NCBI GenBank assembly: GCA_934700265.1
Contig: CAKUXH010000031.1
Coordinates: forward strand, 1-10,506
Origin: an uncultured Opitutales bacterium
Lineage (GTDB): Bacteria > Verrucomicrobiota > Verrucomicrobiia > Opitutales > UBA9783
DNA: 10,506 nucleotides
Reading direction: 5' to 3'
In this document: piece after piece, positions 1 through 7,160 of the stretch
Layout: every line of letters begins with the position of its first letter
Position numbering within the stretch: the stretch's first letter is position 1
The notes under the pieces: model-generated
The model's input: the letters and a program-made list of their open reading frames with translations, nothing else
Told to the model about the DNA's origin: nothing
Database searches by the model: none
Position numbers and translations under genes: made by a program

Positions 1-2
1 CC

Positions 3-242
3 TACTACGATAAAAAAGAAGCCTTAGCTCAAAAGTATTTTTACAATGAGCATGAATATTTTTGTGAGGAAGATCCTCAGGCTCCTGAACAAATGAAAAA
101 AGATAAGCCAACATTTGAAAAAATCTTATCTCATGTGGATAATGCATGTAATATAGATAGTATAAATTCTACTGAAACATTTGATCAAGCTTATACATCT
201 TTATCCGAATCTATGTCTTCAGAATCCTCTTCTGAAAAATAA
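3..242 (+). CDS. 3' end of an unrecognised gene (partial, about 79 residues visible)
   Basis: The frame is open from the left edge of the window and ends at TAA 240-242; the start lies outside. The visible part begins YYDKKEALAQKYFYNEHEYF, a polar stretch rich in aromatic and charged residues. It ends in a low-complexity acidic, Ser-rich tail (SESMSSESSSEK) that is probably disordered. There is no membrane segment, and I recognise no domain. The stop lies only 9 nt from the stop of the convergent mnmA, so the two genes meet tail to tail. I give no function. The coding call rests on the uninterrupted frame, codon use like its neighbours, and the tight abutment with mnmA. Confidence 0.6.
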   Translation, partial: YYDKKEALAQKYFYNEHEYFCEEDPQAPEQMKKDKPTFEKILSHVDNACNIDSINSTETFDQAYTSLSESMSSESSSEK

Positions 243-251
243 ATTGCTTAT

Positions 252-1340
252 CTAGCCTAATATCTCTGCGTAAATACCGCCACCGATAAGACAGTTACTA
301 CGATAAAAAGCAAGAGCTTGTCCAACAGCTAAAGCACGTTGAGGTATCATAAATGTTAATTCAGCCGAAGTTTCATCAAGCCACGACCAGGTAATTTCTT
401 GCGAAGCATCTCGATAACGAGGTTTTGCTAATAAAATTTCGCCATTCTTCGGTTTATTTTCTATAAAATTCAAACCAAATACACGTACTTTGGTCGCATA
501 TAATCCTTTTGTTTCAAGATTATCAAACCCTATAACTAATCGATCCGTTTTGTAATCTTTGGCAATCACAACGTAATGTTCAAAATCACAATTAGATGGA
601 ATATCGATACCTTTTCGTTGGCCTATTGTATATCGATGCAAACCTCGATGTTTACCAAGAATTTCGCCATTGAGATTTACAATATCACCTGGAGTATCTG
701 GAATATATTTTTCAAGAAACTGATTGATGTTTACATTGCTACTCCCCAAAAAACAAATTCCTTGACTATCTTTTCGTAACGCATTGGGTAAGCCAATATC
801 ACACGCAATTTGCCGGACTTCCTTTTTCGTTATTTCCCCTAAAGGGAAAAATACTTTGTTTAAATTATCACGCTTTACAAGGCAAAGAAAAAAACTCTGA
901 TCTTTATTAGAATCAAGACCTTCTAATAAAGAAAAATGCCCATTATTTACTATTTTCCGACAGTAATGCCCTGTAGCTAAACCATCGAAACCCGCAGCAT
1001 TCATATGTTCAACCAATACACCAAATTTTATGAAACGATTACACATAACATCTGGGTTAGGTGTCTGGCCAGAACGATACCCTTCAATGAGGTAATCCAC
1101 GACATTTTTTCTATAAACATCGATAAAATTAACAATTTCAAAGGGAATATGAAGATGTTCTGCAACCGATCGCGCTGAAGCTAAATCCTCTTTCCATGGA
1201 CATTCTTTCCAAAGCTCTGTCTCGTTTTGCCAAGAACGAAAGAATATCCCATGGACATCGTACCCTTGCTGTTGCAGCAAATAAGCTGCAACAGCACTAT
1301 CTACCCCTCCCGATAAGGCTACAAGTATTTTTTTAGCCAT
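252..1340 (-). CDS. mnmA: tRNA-specific 2-thiouridylase MnmA
   Basis: MnmA is a cytoplasmic enzyme that activates U34 of tRNA-Lys, -Glu and -Gln with ATP and inserts sulfur to make 2-thiouridine at the wobble position. The 362-residue length is normal for the family. Visible motifs are the N-terminal PP-loop SGGVDS (10-15), TPNPDVMCN with the family's catalytic Cys at residue 100, TGHY (123-126), NKDQSFFL (145-152), and QGICFLG with the persulfide-forming Cys at 196. The C-terminal barrel ends in the usual GGGIY. The start is the ATG at 1338-1340. It has a GGAG site at 1348-1351 with 7-nt spacing, inside the end of the upstream RND gene. The two genes overlap by 8 nt (ATGGCTAA), so mnmA is probably translated by coupling as the last gene of the efflux operon. 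The identity is secure; the operon partner is unusual. Confidence 0.97.
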   Translation of the reverse strand: MAKKILVALSGGVDSAVAAYLLQQQGYDVHGIFFRSWQNETELWKECPWKEDLASARSVAEHLHIPFEIVNFIDVYRKNVVDYLIEGYRSGQTPNPDVMCNRFIKFGVLVEHMNAAGFDGLATGHYCRKIVNNGHFSLLEGLDSNKDQSFFLCLVKRDNLNKVFFPLGEITKKEVRQIACDIGLPNALRKDSQGICFLGSSNVNINQFLEKYIPDTPGDIVNLNGEILGKHRGLHRYTIGQRKGIDIPSNCDFEHYVVIAKDYKTDRLVIGFDNLETKGLYATKVRVFGLNFIENKPKNGEILLAKPRYRDASQEITWSWLDETSAELTFMIPQRALAVGQALAFYRSNCLIGGGIYAEILG

Positions 1341-4300
1341 CCATATGCTCCGTTTTACAGAAGCGATTCATTCCCAAATAAATAACCGGGGTAACAAATA
1401 AAGTAAGAATCTGGGCAAAGATTAATCCTCCTGCTACACATAATCCCAAAGGAACTCGTGAAGCTCCATCGGCTCCAAGACCTAGCGCGATAGGAAGGAT
1501 TCCAAATACAGTACTTACTGTTGTCATCAATATCGGACGAAAACGTTCACAACAAGCATCTAAAATGGCATTTTCAGGTGTCTCTCCTCGGCGTTGTTTC
1601 TCAACAGCAAAATCCACCAAAATAATACCATTTTTCTTAATGATACCCATCAACATGAATAAACCGATAAAAGCATACAATGAAAATTCTGCATTAAAAA
1701 GCGTTAGCGTAAGCAAACCACCAGCGAGTGCAACTGGGAGTGTTGATAGTACAGTTAATGGATGAATCCAATGTTCATATAAACACCCTAAAACAACGTA
1801 CATAACAAACACAGCGATAAATAATAGACCTGTCAAACTTCTTGTTGAAGCTTGAAATTCCTTAGATTCTCCACCAACTTCACCTTCAATCCCTCCAACA
1901 CAAACATCTGCAGCAACTTTTTCAATTGCTTCCAATGTTTCACTTAAGGCTACTTTACCAGAAAGGTTAAAGAAAATATCTGCGGAAGGAAAGTTATTTT
2001 TATGGAATACGCTTACAGCCCCCGTTTGCCCTTGTGTAGATAAAATACCTTCCATTGGAACTATATGCCCATTAGCGCCACGAACACCCATTTTTGTAAG
2101 GCTATTTATATTTACACGTTGATCATTTCGAGAGGCAACAATTACCTGATATTGTTCTGTCGCACCTTTAATAAGATAAGAATAATTAAGCGAAAAAGCT
2201 TCTTTTAAGGCATTTTCTATCGAGTAAGGTGTTAAACCGTACTGGAAAAGGCGACGACGATTATAAGTAACATTAACAATTGGGTCATTAAGCTCAACAT
2301 TACAGTTAATAGAACTTGCTTCAATTCCTGGAATCGTTGCAAATTTTTTAGCAAGTTTTAACGTTGCTTCATTAACTGCATCGGTTTCATCACCTGTCAA
2401 TGTATAAAAATATTTACCACGTTTACCATCTGCAGAACTGGTTTGAATCTGAAGAACAGGCATTGGTTCAATTAAAGGGATAATGCCAGGTATCTGAAAT
2501 ATCATTCCCTGAAGCTCCTTACACAAAGCGTTGATAGAAACATCTTTTGAACCTCGAATAGATCTTCGATCCTTCAAATCCTTTAAAACAATCAACATGA
2601 TACCTTGGTTACCCGATAAAAATGTACCCAATCCGGCAGCATTCATCGTTATTTTAACTGCAGGATGTTTGCTTAAAGTTGCCTTAATCTGTTTCTGATA
2701 TTTGTGCATTTGTTCAGGAGAAGTCCCCGTTTGTGCCATAAATACACCAAATATAGCAGAACTATCTCCAGCAGGTAAAAAACTTTTAGGTAAACGAATG
2801 AAAAGAAAGACCATCAAAATCACACATGCTGTCCACGTCCACCAAGAAACCCAACGATGTTCAAAAAACCAGGTTAAATGTTTTCTGTACCAACCAATGA
2901 AAGACATTTCTAAATTATAAGCAAAACGTTCTATCGCTGTTTTTTCACCTGTTTTATGCTTCTTTAAAAAACGAGCACACATAACAGGTGTTACCGTCAA
3001 AGATACAATTCCAGAAGCAAAGATCGCTACAATAATTGTAACAGAAAATTCTCTAAAAACACGTCCAATTTGACCATCTAAAAAAACTATAGGGATAAAA
3101 GTTGCCATCAATGAAAACGTCATTGATAAAATAGTAAAACTAATCTCTGATGCTCCTTTAAAAGCAGCTTCTAAAGGTCCTAAACCTTCTTCCATATGAC
3201 GAACCACATTTTCTAAGAACACAATAGCATCATCGACCAAGAAACCTATAGCCAATGTTAATGCCATTAGAGATAAGTTATCAAGCGTATAACCAAGCAA
3301 TTTCATCACTAAGAATGTGATCAGCAAGGATAAAGGCATGGCAACCACAGGAATAATAGTCTCTCTTGCTCTTCCTAAAAATAAGAAAATAACAACAGCT
3401 ACAAGAATAAAAGCAATGACAATGGTATCTTTAACTTCATTAATTGAATCTAAAATACTTTTAGCTTTATCGTAAATAGGTTGAAGTGTAATTGAAGGAG
3501 GCAAAGATTTATATAAAGAAGGCAGCATAGCGTTGATACGTTTAGACACTTCCACCGTATTTGCACCTGGAGCTTGACTTACAGCCAAAACAATAATCGA
3601 ATCCATATCAACTTTTATACCATCAGCCCAAAAGTTGATAGCAAAATCTTCTTCTTCAACACCATCTTCACACCGGGCAACATCTTCCAAATAAACCGGC
3701 CGATTATTAACCGTTTTTACAACAATTTTCTTATAATCTTTAGCTCGTTCCAACTGACCATTGGATGCTAAGGTAAGCGTACTTGTTTCTCCCTTTAAGC
3801 GTCCCATACTTAAAATCATGGTATGCTGCTGAATCGCATTTGAAACATCACTGAAAGATAAACCTAATAACTTTAATTTGCGATTATCAACATGCACACG
3901 AACAGCACGTGGTACACCAAATACCTGCACTTGAGCCACACCTTCGATCTTATTAAGCTGTTGTCCAATTTTTGTCTTTGCATAATCATATAAAGCTGCA
4001 TTTGTCATGCTATCACTAACCAATGCCATAAAATAAATAGGCTCACTGTTAGGATCTTGCTTTTTATAATCAGGTGTAGAAGGTAAATCCTTAGGAAGCT
4101 TACGTTGTGCACGAGTAATTGCAGCTTGCACTTCCATTGCAGCAACATCAATCGATTTATTTAAATTAAAAGTTAACGTTAATGAGGTAGCTCCCAAACG
4201 GCTTTCAGAACGGACTTCTTCCATACCATCGATTTCCATAAACTCTTTTTCAAGAGGGCTGGCAACAGAATTAGCCATCATTTCAGCACTCATACCAGGA

Positions 4301-4455
4301 AATGATGCAGAAACCTGGATAACAGGATAATCAACCTTAGGAAGCGCACTTACAGCCAATTTTTTATAAGCAGCAATTCCCAACAAAGTTATGGAAATTG
4401 CAAGTAAAATAGTCGCAATAGGCCTGCGAATAAATGGATCGCAAATACTTTTCAT
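1333..4455 (-). CDS. RND-family inner-membrane efflux transporter (MdtC/MdtB-like HAE-1 pump)
   Basis: This is a 1040-residue proton-driven RND pump that exports compounds from the periplasm or inner-membrane leaflet through an adaptor and an outer-membrane channel. Seen in the sequence: an N-terminal RRPIATILL segment (TM1), the first periplasmic porter half (about 35-335), and a TM block at about 340-500. TM4 carries LAIGFLVDDAIVFLEN, with the paired Asp of proton relay at 408-409. The second porter half follows (about 560-870), then the C-terminal TM block. TM10 has the conserved Lys in GIIKKNGIILVDFA (940-941). The N-terminal wording (VDYPVIQVSASFPGMSAEMMA) resembles MdtC/MdtB more than AcrB. 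It starts 8 nt after the adaptor stop, with AGGAA just ahead of the ATG, and overlaps mnmA by 8 nt. The substrate cannot be read from sequence. Only one RND subunit is encoded here, whereas classical MdtABC has two. Confidence 0.95.
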   Translation of the reverse strand: MKSICDPFIRRPIATILLAISITLLGIAAYKKLAVSALPKVDYPVIQVSASFPGMSAEMMANSVASPLEKEFMEIDGMEEVRSESRLGATSLTLTFNLNKSIDVAAMEVQAAITRAQRKLPKDLPSTPDYKKQDPNSEPIYFMALVSDSMTNAALYDYAKTKIGQQLNKIEGVAQVQVFGVPRAVRVHVDNRKLKLLGLSFSDVSNAIQQHTMILSMGRLKGETSTLTLASNGQLERAKDYKKIVVKTVNNRPVYLEDVARCEDGVEEEDFAINFWADGIKVDMDSIIVLAVSQAPGANTVEVSKRINAMLPSLYKSLPPSITLQPIYDKAKSILDSINEVKDTIVIAFILVAVVIFLFLGRARETIIPVVAMPLSLLITFLVMKLLGYTLDNLSLMALTLAIGFLVDDAIVFLENVVRHMEEGLGPLEAAFKGASEISFTILSMTFSLMATFIPIVFLDGQIGRVFREFSVTIIVAIFASGIVSLTVTPVMCARFLKKHKTGEKTAIERFAYNLEMSFIGWYRKHLTWFFEHRWVSWWTWTACVILMVFLFIRLPKSFLPAGDSSAIFGVFMAQTGTSPEQMHKYQKQIKATLSKHPAVKITMNAAGLGTFLSGNQGIMLIVLKDLKDRRSIRGSKDVSINALCKELQGMIFQIPGIIPLIEPMPVLQIQTSSADGKRGKYFYTLTGDETDAVNEATLKLAKKFATIPGIEASSINCNVELNDPIVNVTYNRRRLFQYGLTPYSIENALKEAFSLNYSYLIKGATEQYQVIVASRNDQRVNINSLTKMGVRGANGHIVPMEGILSTQGQTGAVSVFHKNNFPSADIFFNLSGKVALSETLEAIEKVAADVCVGGIEGEVGGESKEFQASTRSLTGLLFIAVFVMYVVLGCLYEHWIHPLTVLSTLPVALAGGLLTLTLFNAEFSLYAFIGLFMLMGIIKKNGIILVDFAVEKQRRGETPENAILDACCERFRPILMTTVSTVFGILPIALGLGADGASRVPLGLCVAGGLIFAQILTLFVTPVIYLGMNRFCKTEHMDG
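1348..1351 (-). promoter_or_regulatory. Shine-Dalgarno site of mnmA inside the RND gene
   Basis: GGAG read on the minus strand lies 7 nt before the mnmA ATG and within the last codons of the RND pump gene. Its good spacing fixes the mnmA start, and it allows ribosomes ending the pump gene to re-initiate at once. Confidence 0.6.
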
Positions 4456-4463
4456 TTTTATTC

Positions 4464-5621
4464 CTATTTTAAATTTTTAGGTGCTTCTATCGTTTTCACT
4501 GCATGAACCGAAATCCCGGGTGCTAACAATGCATGTCCATCTACAATAATTTGTTCATCTCCTTGAAGTCCCGAAAGAACCACAATCCAATTATTATAAC
4601 TTTGATCGGTTTGTACATAACGCATTTCGGCAACTCCTTGCGCATTGATGACGTAAACAAAATTTCCTTTATTACCTTGATGTATAGCACATTCAGGAAC
4701 TAAAAGCACATCTTTTAATGTCTTATAGTAAATTTTTAAATCAACACCACGCCCTGGCCAAAATTGCAAAGATGTATTTTCAAATTGTGCTCGTAAATCA
4801 AACGTTCCTGAAGTTTTATCTACTTCATTACCTATAAACGTTAACATTCCTGACTGCATAACACTATCATCATCAATCAATTTTGCCACCACAGAAATTG
4901 AATCAGGCTGCGTTTTAAATGACTTTAAAAGTTCCGATAAATGAGATTCTGATAAATAACTATCAACACAAATTGGCTGAACCTGATTAAGAACGGCTAA
5001 CGCTATTCCCTTGGAAACAAATGAAGATGCATCTACCTCTGACTTACTCAATTCCCCGGCAAATGGGGCAGTAATCGTACAATGGTCCAAATCAATACGT
5101 TTTAATTCACAATTTGCTTCATCCAATGTTAATTGCGCCTTACTTACATCTACATTCGCCTTATAAGAATCAAACTCTTGTTGAGATACAAAATTTCCGG
5201 ACCGTAAACTTTCAGAACGATTCAATTGTGACAAATTTAAATTATACTTGGCTTTATCGATTGCCAATTGAGCTTCACTTTGCTGTAAATAAGCTTGAAA
5301 AGATTTGTCATCTATTTTAAAAAGAAGATCTCCTTTTTTTACTAAACCACCATTAGGACGAAGTACCTTGAGAAGGGTTCCTTCGACCTGTGGAACTAAC
5401 GTAATTCGATTGAGAGGCGTACATTGCCCAACCGCTTCTATATATTTTTGTACGGTAGCTAAATGAGGTTTAGCAACAGAAACGCTAAGATTCATCGCAT
5501 AAACTGTTGGTTTGGAAGTATGTAACCACTTCGATACACCATGCCACATACATAAAAACAGAACAAATCCGACAGTTGCAATAATGTAGTAAAACTTATA
5601 TTTTTTATTTGTGTTATTCAT
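4464..5621 (-). CDS. RND efflux periplasmic adaptor subunit (membrane fusion protein, MdtA/AcrA-like)
   Basis: This 385-residue adaptor bridges the RND pump and the outer-membrane channel in the periplasm. Residues 11-29 form one hydrophobic N-terminal segment. No lipobox Cys follows it, so it is probably a membrane anchor or uncleaved signal. The half-lipoyl motif spans about 74-105 (VPQVEGTLLKVL, then GGLVKKGDLLFKID). Next come an alpha-helical hairpin (about 106-180), the second lipoyl half (ITAPFAGELSKSEVDASSFVSKG, 183-205), the beta-barrel (about 216-300, with WPGRGVDLKI at 288-297), and a C-terminal membrane-proximal domain starting VLLVPECAI. It sits between the outer-membrane factor (10-nt gap) and the RND pump (8-nt gap). 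No clear Shine-Dalgarno precedes its ATG, so it may depend on coupling to the gene before it. The family call is secure; the transported compound is unknown. Confidence 0.94.
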   Translation of the reverse strand: MNNTNKKYKFYYIIATVGFVLFLCMWHGVSKWLHTSKPTVYAMNLSVSVAKPHLATVQKYIEAVGQCTPLNRITLVPQVEGTLLKVLRPNGGLVKKGDLLFKIDDKSFQAYLQQSEAQLAIDKAKYNLNLSQLNRSESLRSGNFVSQQEFDSYKANVDVSKAQLTLDEANCELKRIDLDHCTITAPFAGELSKSEVDASSFVSKGIALAVLNQVQPICVDSYLSESHLSELLKSFKTQPDSISVVAKLIDDDSVMQSGMLTFIGNEVDKTSGTFDLRAQFENTSLQFWPGRGVDLKIYYKTLKDVLLVPECAIHQGNKGNFVYVINAQGVAEMRYVQTDQSYNNWIVVLSGLQGDEQIIVDGHALLAPGISVHAVKTIEAPKNLK

Positions 5622-5631
5622 GATATAAATA

Positions 5632-7020
5632 TTAACGGTTATTAAATTCTAAACGTCCTGAAACATAAGCTAATTGTACCCAGTGAATAGCTAGTTCCGC
5701 TTGAGAATTTATACGCTTTAAGCGTGCAGCAGATAAAGTTTTTTGTGCCGACAATAAATCTAAAAGGCTATTTAAACCAGCTTCGTACCCTGTTCGTACA
5801 GCTTCTAAAGATTCTTTGGCAGCCGACTCCAACGCTTTTGCAGAAGCAAGAAGCTGAACTGCCGATTGAAATGTATGAAATTCAGTCCAAACATCTCTTA
5901 ATACTTGTAATTGCATCTGATGCAATTCATAAGTTTTGGCTTTCAACTGTGAATAGTTTTCTAAAGACTTATACTGCGAATCAAAGCCATCAAATAAATT
6001 CCAAGAAAATCCTATGCCTAACGAATAATTACGTTGCCAATGCGAATCCTTATGATAACGTTGCACACCCAGAGAACCAGCCAAATCAACTGCAGGTAAA
6101 CCTTCTCGTTGCGCTTTTAAATGAGCCCAATCCGCTGCATGGACCGATGCTTCCGCTGCCAAAACATCAAAGCGACGTTTTAATGCATCCGATAGCAATG
6201 TTTCAACTTCATCTGTTAACGGCTTACTATCTTTGAATTCAACTTTAACATGGAAATCTTTGGAGATAGGAATACCTACCGACAAAGCCAAATCTGAACG
6301 ACTTTTTTCAAGTGACGCTTGTGCAGATTTCAACTCGTACTCTGCTTGCAACATATCCGCTTTTGCTAACAGAACATCTTGTATACGAGCTAAACCATGA
6401 TTTTGCTTATTTTGAACAGCATCAAAAGAAGCTTCAGCGTCCTTTAAGCTGCTCTGACAAGCCTCAATCGTTGCCATAGATGAAGCATAATTGTAATAAT
6501 TTTTTTGAATATCAAATACGAGCGCTTGTAGCGCATGATTAAAGCTATAATTAGCCGCAGCTAATGCACAAGCAGCACTCTTAGCCTCCGCTACACCTGT
6601 TCCAAACTGAAATAAACGATAAGTCACATTTAATGAAGGTCCCCAATGATCTAACTTCTGTGCCGGATTACCCAACACAGTTCCTGTTTTATCTCGATTA
6701 ACATTTACATTCCCAGTAATCGTTGGCAAGAACTGTGACTCAACTCGACCTTCTTGTGCAAGCGCTTTCCTAGCTTGCCACCAAGCAACACGAGTTTTTG
6801 GATTCTGCGAAATTCCCAATTCCAACAAAGCAGCTAAAGAGTAAGTTCCTTGTGTATGAAATAACGATTGTTGCAGATATGTTCTACTTCCGAACACTTG
6901 TGTGGGTACCCAAGCATGCTGAAAATCTTTACTCATGCTTTTTTTATCAGAAACACAACCTGTTAAAATCAAGGTTAAAAAAAACCATGAAGTATAACTT
7001 ATTCTTCTTTTATTTTTCAT
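5632..7020 (-). CDS. TolC-like outer-membrane efflux lipoprotein (OMF)
   Basis: This 462-residue protein is the outer-membrane duct of the tripartite pump. The N-terminus (MKNKRRISYTSWFFLTLILTGC) is a lipoprotein signal with lipobox LTGC, predicting lipidated Cys22, as in NodT/OprM-type factors. Two repeated OEP halves follow: about 60-250, with LFQFGTGVAEAKSAA and the long helix NHGLARIQDVLLAKADMLQAEYEL; and about 275-455, with FSWNLFDGFDSQYK and TGYEAGLNSLLDLLSAQKTLSAA. This matches the beta-strand/long-helix duplication of TolC. The start is the ATG at 7018-7020, preceded by a strong AAGGGGG site (7027-7033) at 6-nt spacing. It is the first gene of the operon, with a plausible sigma70-type promoter about 40 nt further upstream. 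The precise ligand is unknown. Confidence 0.94.
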   Translation of the reverse strand: MKNKRRISYTSWFFLTLILTGCVSDKKSMSKDFQHAWVPTQVFGSRTYLQQSLFHTQGTYSLAALLELGISQNPKTRVAWWQARKALAQEGRVESQFLPTITGNVNVNRDKTGTVLGNPAQKLDHWGPSLNVTYRLFQFGTGVAEAKSAACALAAANYSFNHALQALVFDIQKNYYNYASSMATIEACQSSLKDAEASFDAVQNKQNHGLARIQDVLLAKADMLQAEYELKSAQASLEKSRSDLALSVGIPISKDFHVKVEFKDSKPLTDEVETLLSDALKRRFDVLAAEASVHAADWAHLKAQREGLPAVDLAGSLGVQRYHKDSHWQRNYSLGIGFSWNLFDGFDSQYKSLENYSQLKAKTYELHQMQLQVLRDVWTEFHTFQSAVQLLASAKALESAAKESLEAVRTGYEAGLNSLLDLLSAQKTLSAARLKRINSQAELAIHWVQLAYVSGRLEFNNR

Positions 7021-7058
7021 ACACAGCCCCCTTATGTATTTATGCTAAACCTCTTTAT

Positions 7059-7086
7059 ATTATCCTCATTTTTAAAAAAAAATCAA
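7059..7086 (-). promoter_or_regulatory. candidate sigma70-type promoter of the efflux-mnmA operon
   Basis: On the minus strand TTGATT (7081-7086) stands 16 bp from GATAAT (7059-7064). These match the -35 consensus at 4 of 6 and the -10 consensus at 5 of 6 positions. Transcription would begin near 7052, leaving a leader of about 30 nt that contains the AAGGGGG ribosome site of the OMF gene. No other convincing promoter was seen before the adaptor, pump or mnmA, so the four genes probably share it. Confidence 0.45.
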
Positions 7087-7090
7087 GTTT

Positions 7091-7114
7091 TTTATTATTT
7101 TCAAAAATAATAAA
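7091..7114. repeat. perfect 11-bp inverted repeat in the divergent promoter region (candidate operator)
   Basis: The arms TTTATTATTTT (7091-7101) and AAAATAATAAA (7104-7114) are exact reverse complements around a 2-nt centre, CA. The dyad lies 5 bp upstream of the -35 box of the efflux operon promoter and before the start of the divergent CARF-like gene, a usual place for a regulator site. It is entirely A and T in an AT-rich gap, so chance is not excluded. It has no following U-tract and the gap is between divergent genes, so a terminator is unlikely. Confidence 0.4.
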
Positions 7115-7160
7115 TTTCTGTATTGCAATCTTCATTGATTTTTTACATGCTCGAAGTGTG

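Noticed and set aside
218..236. Hairpin TTCAGAA/TTCTGAA as a terminator for the left-edge gene or mnmA
   Set aside because: It lies inside the left-edge coding region, is only 7 bp long, and is followed by A residues on the + strand and by no U-tract on the - strand.
5724..6236. A 170-codon open frame on the + strand
   Set aside because: It is fully antisense to the channel gene and shows no domain. It is a shadow of the real frame.
6798..7160. N-terminal extension of the + strand frame into the channel gene
   Set aside because: It lies antisense to the well-supported outer-membrane factor and over the divergent promoter region. The extra residues are a Phe/Ile/Lys-rich translation of AT-rich DNA, unlike the start of CARF domains.
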